Shown: positions 58,981 to 64,000 of the stretch, piece by piece | Numbering within the stretch: the stretch's first letter is position 1 | Layout: the number at the start of each line of letters is the position of its first letter | DNA from: Sinonovacula constricta | Taxonomy: Eukaryota; Mollusca; Bivalvia; Cardiida; Solecurtidae | DNA: 64,000 bases | Assembly: GCA_007844125.1 (NCBI GenBank) | Contig: CM017555.1 | Location: 24,107,221-24,171,220 of the forward strand | Reading direction: 5' to 3' | Program-made: the position numbers and the translations under genes | Notes under the pieces: generated by a model | What the model was told of the DNA's origin: nothing | The model's database searches: none | The model's input: only the letters and a program-made list of their open reading frames with translations

Positions 58981-60603
58981 ATGCATGAGAAGAAATATAT
59001 AAGGTTAAAATAATGCGAGTATTAAATGAAAACGAGACAAGATAATAAACAGTTAAAGATCTTATTACTTAAATAAATCAATCTAGATTAGGATGCAAAC
59101 CAGTTAAGAAATGGACTTTGTCCTAAATTGTTCGTTCATGTTATTGACATTAAAGTATTTTAACCAAATATGGTTTGTGTCAATACAATGTAATAACATA
59201 TAGTCAATTATTGGCGGTTCCTGGGAAGGATTGAAGTATACCAACATAATTGTTAACTTGCCGAGTACTTGTGGGCTCTCTCCAGCAAAATAAAACTTGA
59301 TTTACATTGAGAGAAATGTCCTTATCTTTGAACGGTGTTTGAAGACAATTACCTACTATACTCAGAATGCGTTTTCAGTATACCAACCATGACTTGACAA
59401 CATGACTTTATTCCATTTATTTAGATTTTAACTATTTTATATTATTACAGAAATATTGATAATCATAATAGCGGCAATTGTAAGTGCCCGTATTAAGATT
59501 ATTCCACACGAATATCACAGTTTTAACATTCGTGACGGCTAGCTTACTAAAATGTCTCTTCTATTAGGTATTTCTTGACTTATTTATACATGTTTATGTA
59601 TATTTGACAAAAGTTCTGAATGTAGAGATAAATGTGAAGCGGGTAATGTGCGTGTATCTTAACGTCACTTGGTTTGATGCTAAAAATTTGCGCCATGAGA
59701 AATAAGTGTCTCAACAAAACATATTGTCGATTCGTTTTCCTGATTTCTTCTGTTTCATTTATATGAAAGATGCATCAGCTTTCTAAAAATGCCAACCTTT
59801 TTTTCCAGATAAATTTTAAGTCTACAAAACTACAAAATCAAAACCATGTGGTAAATGTATTTTATATAAGGCAGGATCAACCGAAATACTATATAGAACC
59901 TTTTGGACAACTTTGACATAAATTGTTTGACTATTAAGAGTTAGGGTGACTTTATTTAATCAAGCATACGAAACATACAATAATGGGAATATGATAGATG
60001 TTCTGGTATGTAAACAATTTAATATTTAAATAAAATAGTTTGTTTCCATTCAAGCTACATTTTTATTGGTTTGTCTTACCCGATTGTTTTATTCCATTAA
60101 CGATACGCAATAGCAATACACTGTTTGTAAAGAGGGTATAGCCCGTTCGTTTTATTTATAGATAAGAAAACGAGATCACTCTTTCATGTCACTTTTAGAG
60201 AAGAAAAATAATGTTACCCTTTTGTGTCATTTTTAGATAAGAAAATATATGTAAAATATCAATAAATCTAAACCGGGGTGATTATTTTTGTTAAAAATTT
60301 GCATACATTTGTCTTTAAAGGCAGTAACATTTTTTTAAAATTTCTTATTATGTATATTGTCTATCACAATTGCTTTACCTTAGGAAGACTTGGTGGATGT
60401 AGGCGCAGTAGTGGGTAAGAATATTGGTGGACATTGTTTCTTCACATGAAAAGTAAAGGACGTGTGCTTTGACCATGCAATACGCCTTTTATCCTAATGT
60501 GATAATGTGATATAAACCAAAGTATGTTCTACAGATACTAATTTGTTTAACCCAAGCCCACATACAACAACGCTCTCGTTACCTTTAGTGTAGGCCTATT
60601 TAA
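58981..60603. other. Intron of gene 2, no recognised exon
   Basis: AT-rich DNA. 59876-59935 shares 'ccgaaatactatatagaacctttt' with 51206-51240, hinting at another old repeat. Confidence 0.4.
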
Positions 60604-60830
60604 TGTGGCATACGACAGTTTGGGCCAATATTTTGTTTTTCAGACAACAGAAAAAGATCTCGCGAAATGTTTTATTGGTGTTTTATTGATGCCCGACATC
60701 TATTTGAAAAAGAAGCGTGATAACTCATTTGGCCTCACAAACTTGTATTCCTACCTGAGTGAGTCAAGATGCTCAGTAAGGTATTTTTAAACTTTAAACA
60801 AAACGTGAAAAGCAGGCACATTCATAGGCT
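60604..60830. mobile_element. MITE family T, left end and interior
   Basis: The left end 'tgtggcatacgacagtttgg' follows TTAA (60600-60603). The interior 'gtattcctacctgagtgagtc' and 'gtatttttaaactttaaac' fits the family. The right end was not found. It lies just upstream of the gene 2 transmembrane exon. Confidence 0.5.
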
Positions 60831-60947
60831 AGTGTAAAATACTTCCGTGCGCAATTTAGTGCCGGGCCATGCAAATAATGCATCAATCCTTTTCAAACTC
60901 GTTAAAAATACACCAACAGTAACTTTCCCTGTCTCTATTTATAATAG

Positions 60948-61097
60948 GTAACGCGTTCGCGGACCGAGAGGGTTCGAATGCGTCCAGCGAGGAGATTCCC
61001 CACTATCGAAAGCGGTCCCGGAGGATGGAGTACATCTACATCACTCTGGCCGTGGCCCTTGGTGCAGCGCTCATTGCTGTGCTGGTCTACTTCTCTG
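60948..61097 (+). CDS. Gene 2 exon: cytosolic basic segment and transmembrane anchor
   Basis: This 150-bp exon lies between an acceptor (CTATTTATAATAG) and a donor (TCT G then GTAAGA). It is clearly GC-richer than its flanks, as coding DNA is here. Counting from the ATG at 50706 it covers residues 15-64. An Asn/Ser/Glu-rich tail is followed by a stop-transfer cluster RKRSRR (35-40) and a hydrophobic helix at about 43-64 starting YIYITLAVALG. Positive residues before the helix predict a type II (N-in) protein. Both splice junctions are phase 1. The layout of a short tail, one anchor and a stalk rich in Thr/Ser is what M13 metallopeptidases (neprilysin, endothelin-converting enzyme) show, but other type II enzymes share it. 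Confidence 0.85.
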
Positions 61098-61572
61098 GTA
61101 AGACTATACAGTAAAACGACCCTTTCAGATTTGGCAAAAAAAACAACAACAACTTTTTGTGTAAATTACATTGAAAAGAAAACTCCTTCTGTATTGTACT
61201 GAAAGTACGTAATACTGTCTGGTTACTGAAAAAAATACGACCAACATGCAATCCATAAAATCACGGATTCTTGGTTGCATTGATCACATTGCATGTTTAA
61301 TCTACAGCGTTTTAAATCGTCAGTGTTCATTGCAATCAATGAATATGACTCTTATTAATCAAATCGACGTGAAATCTTGATTAAAACACAAAACCATGTA
61401 CTTACATATGTAACATTCGGTGTCTATGCAAATATATATATTTCATCAGCAGCTTTCCTTTAACAAAAGTAGTTTCGTTTCGTTTTCAAAGGCGCCGCTG
61501 TATAAAATCATGCCCACGAATATGAATGTCCTTGTAGTAATTATTTAAATCTTATTATTTCTTTTTCTTCAG

Positions 61573-61626
61573 TTACCAACGCTATGAGAGAGAAGGAACT
61601 TGAAGATGCACTCAGACAGAACAGCG
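61573..61626 (+). CDS. Gene 2 exon: juxtamembrane charged stalk
   Basis: This 54-bp exon has an acceptor (TTTCTTTTTCTTCAG) and a donor (AGC G then GTACGT), phase 1 on both sides, so it could be skipped without frame change. It encodes VTNAMREKELEDALRQNS, a strongly charged helix-like stretch (Glu/Lys/Arg with Leu spaced at heptad-like intervals) just outside the membrane anchor. This could be a short coiled-coil stalk favouring dimers (inference). Confidence 0.78.
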
Positions 61627-61724
61627 GTACGTGACGTAACGTCTTTGTTTACCTTTTTATATGTATATATTTTCCAAACACATGACAGCGACACAATTAT
61701 GCAGTGATGTGACATTCAGATACT

Positions 61725-61820
61725 TTGGTGAAGTAGAACCACTGGCACACCGCATATGAGCTGGAAAGTTTTCCCACATTAATCTTAGGCCCCAACCGGG
61801 GCTCGAACCCACTCTTATAT
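61725..61820 (-). mobile_element. SINE family A copy inside a gene 2 intron
   Basis: The string gtagaaccactggcacaccg, then 'ggggctcgaaccca' (complement of a B box), has the same order as the copies at 11.8 and 14.4 kb. Confidence 0.55.
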
Positions 61821-62090
61821 ACTTTAGACTGAATAAGTTAATGATAGGAATGGTATTCAGGCAATATACAAATAATGCTGACTTTGTGTGAAAACCATGT
61901 ATAATTTTTGTTTATCACTGTCTTGCAGAAACAGCATATATTTTAATTTGTGGTTCCTCTAAGTTTTTAAGTGGTATTTAACTTGTCTTGTGATATGCTA
62001 GTACTACGGATCAAACAAAAATAATTAATTTATTAGAATTAAAAAACGATGGCTAAGTGGTAAATATATATATTTACTGCGATAAAGCTG
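61821..62090. other. No recognised feature
   Basis: AT-rich intron DNA. Confidence 0.4.
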
Positions 62091-62094
62091 AATG

Positions 62095-62155
62095 GATTTT
62101 GATTCATACCCCACGACCCCCCCCCCCCCACCAAAATTTTCTGGATCCGCCCTTG
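62095..62155 (-). mobile_element. G-run-bearing dispersed element fragment
   Basis: The minus strand reads gggcggatccagaaaatttt followed by a 13-base G run (62117-62129). An open frame here yields RADPENFGGGG, a peptide I know as a recurrent spurious translation of such repeats. Confidence 0.45.
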
Positions 62156-62234
62156 ATGTGCATGGCATTGTATAAAACAACATAAGTAAACTGATAAGTA
62201 TGTTTAACAAGCATGCATACATGTTCTATTTCAG

Positions 62235-62282
62235 AGAATGATCGTTTCGAGGACTTCTCTTCAACAGCAACTACGACAACAG
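62235..62282 (+). CDS. Gene 2 exon: acidic and Thr-rich stalk; gene continues past the window
   Basis: This 48-bp exon has an acceptor (TTCTATTTCAG) and a donor (ACA G then GTACTTG), again phase 1 to phase 1. It encodes ENDRFEDFSSTATTTT, the start of a Thr/Ser-rich linker of the kind that joins an anchor to a catalytic ectodomain and is often O-glycosylated. No further exon was found before the minisatellite that starts near 62815, so the catalytic or binding domain, if any, lies beyond 64000. The M13 peptidase identity would be settled by finding HExxH and ExxxD exons downstream. Confidence 0.75.
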
Positions 62283-62814
62283 GTACTTGTCATATTTAAA
62301 GCGACTTTTTCAAAGTTTTGGCTGTGACAAACAAACACTTACTTTCCACACTGTATGATTATTTAACTTCACTATCGAACCTACCAACAGACTGTTTATG
62401 ACTGACGTATACACATGGTGTACATAACCGCATGCGCAGTTAAGAGATATTCAAAAATATAAGCAAATAAACAACAATAGTTACACAAAGAATAAAACGG
62501 CAAAAAGCATCGCGACACTTTCGATTCTCTCAACCTTAACACAGCACAATCTTTTAAAAGACAGCATATAGTCTCGTCATCAGAGGTACGAGTGTATTCC
62601 AATTTCAATGTGGTAACAACGTTTTACTTATTTTAAAAATTAAAAAATGCAAATATTGCCGACTATGAACTAATCGCTTTATATGTTCTCGACATAGAAG
62701 TATTGACAAATTACTTAAGCAATTTTAAATGTTTAGGGCTAACTTATGAGAAGAAATTGTCTCACATGTTGCCATCTTTATATTGGTGTCGAAGTTTTGT
62801 ATGGACTAAAAGGG
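62283..62814. other. Intron of gene 2 after the last exon seen
   Basis: AT-rich. No further acceptor-bounded open frame was identified. Confidence 0.4.
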
Positions 62815-64000
62815 AAAAGTGGTGAGCATTAATGAGTTTTGGGAGTTGGAGTGAGGAGTGTGGTGAGAATGAGTGAGAAGCTTGGCGAGAATGAAAGAGT
62901 GAAGAATTAGTGAGGAGATTGTGAAGGATAAGCGAGGGGTAGGGTGATAATTAGTGAATAGGGTGGTGAAGATGAGTGAAGAAAGTGGTAGGGTTGAGTG
63001 GGGGTGATTGTGAGTATGAGTAAGGCTGGTGGTGAGTATGAGTGAGGGTGGTGCTAAGGTTGAGTAAATAGGGTGATTAAGATGAGTAAGAAGGGTAGTG
63101 AGGATCAGGTTAATATGGTGGTTAAGATGAGTGAGAAGGGTGGTGAGTATGAGTGAGAAGCTTGGCGAGAATAAAAGAGGGAAGAATTAGTAAGGAGATT
63201 GTAAAGGATAAGCGATGAGTAGGGTGAGAATTAGTGAATAGGGTGGTGAAGATGAGTGAAGAAAGTGATAGGGTTGAGTGGGGGTGGTTGTGAGCATGAG
63301 TGAGGCTGGTGTTGAGTATGAGTGAGGGTGGTGCTAAGGTTGAGTAAATAGGGTGATTAAGATGAGTACGGAGGGTAGTGAGGATCAGGGAATTAGGTGG
63401 TTAGGATGAGTGAGAAGGGTGGTGAGTATGAGTGAATAAGGTGGTTAAGATGGGCGAGGAGGGTGGTGAGTATGAGTGAATAAGGTGGTTAAGATAAGTG
63501 AGAATGGTGGTTAGTATGAGTGAATAAGGCGGTTAAGATGAGTGAGGAGGGTGGTAAGTATGAGTAAATAAGGTGGTTAAGATGAGTGAGAAGGGTGGTG
63601 AGTATGAGTGAATAAGGCGGTTAAGATGAGTGAGGAGGGTGGTGAGTATGAGGTGTAGGATGTTGGGTTTAGTGTGTGGTGATGAGCAAAGAGTGTGGTA
63701 GGAATTAGTAAGGAGGGCGTGAAGTGGGTATTGAGGTTAAGTAAGGGGTGTGGAGAAAATGATGAGTGTGGTGGGATGGGCGAGGAGTTTTAAGAGAATG
63801 GAAGATGCGGGCAGTGTGGAAAAGTTAGGGAGGTGGTAATAATGAGTGAGGAGGGTAGTGAGGATGAACGGGATCGTAGTGAGATGAGTGAAGTAGGCGG
63901 TTGGATAACTGAAGATGATGGAAAATATATATGAAGTTGGTAATAAATCTGACTGGGAAGGGTTAGGAGGTCGGTGAGTAAAAGTGACGGAAGGGTGTCG
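62815..64000. repeat. Purine-rich minisatellite (44-bp units, 280-bp duplication), runs off the window
   Basis: Units of about 44 bp ('gttaagatgagtgagaaggg' + 'tggtgagtatgagtgaataaggcg'), themselves made of two related 22-bp halves. A larger block repeats with 280-bp spacing (gaagcttggcgaga at 62877 and 63157). The plus strand is almost free of C. Confidence 0.93.

Noticed and set aside
62025..62222. Frame containing RADPENFGGGG
   Set aside because: It is a recurrent spurious translation of a dispersed G-run-bearing repeat.

Overview
This is AT-rich, intron-rich animal genomic DNA with no bacterial-type operons. It is most likely from a bivalve mollusc. The reasons are very long introns with GT-AG junctions, abundant tRNA-derived SINEs and short inverted-repeat transposons, many minisatellites, and a repeat ending in an 'aggtgagctaaaa'-like 3' edge that I associate with bivalve genomes. 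The organism call is an inference from style. No search was run.

Only two genes can be supported, and they are divergent (head to head). Gene 1 (minus strand) starts at 32471 with a signal-peptide exon (32385-32471). After a 14.4 kb intron it continues in a second exon (17337-17948). That exon encodes a cysteine-rich, N-glycosylated ectodomain with one furin-like repeat, a transmembrane helix and a basic juxtamembrane segment. The frame stays open into a donor at 17336, so more exons must lie at lower coordinates or beyond the window, and I could not find them. Gene 2 (plus strand) has coding exons at 50700-50748, 60948-61097, 61573-61626 and 62235-62282. All are joined in phase 1 and encode the cytosolic tail, single membrane anchor and stalk of a type II membrane protein, possibly an M13 (neprilysin/ECE-like) peptidase. 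Two tiny candidate first exons (37222-37233 and 39900-39927) both end in phase 0 and could each supply the start. The gene runs off the right edge. A further exon-like open frame with a good donor lies at 36427-36540 on the minus strand.

The rest is intron or intergenic DNA, mostly repeats. Region by region: 0.4-3.5 kb has a dispersed element and two minisatellite arrays that match the body and head of one SINE family. 4-20 kb has TTAA-flanked inverted-repeat elements, SINE copies (one with a nested insertion and a 12-bp target duplication) and gene 1 exon 2. 21.9-26.3 kb is a 4.3 kb minisatellite whose monomers carry DR1-like nuclear-receptor half-site pairs. 27-32 kb has small arrays, an inverted-arm microsatellite and a 0.75 kb transposon with iterated GGCC-containing ends. 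32.4-37.2 kb is the divergent promoter interval, with an ATC/ACC higher-order repeat holding a LINE 3' end. 37.2-50.7 kb is the gene 2 5' region, with a long hairpin at 38.45-38.57 kb. 50.7-62 kb holds gene 2 exons, a 29-bp-class minisatellite at 54 kb and a GA tract. 62.8-64 kb is a strongly purine-rich minisatellite reaching the edge.

The two genes share no visible pathway beyond both encoding single-pass membrane proteins.
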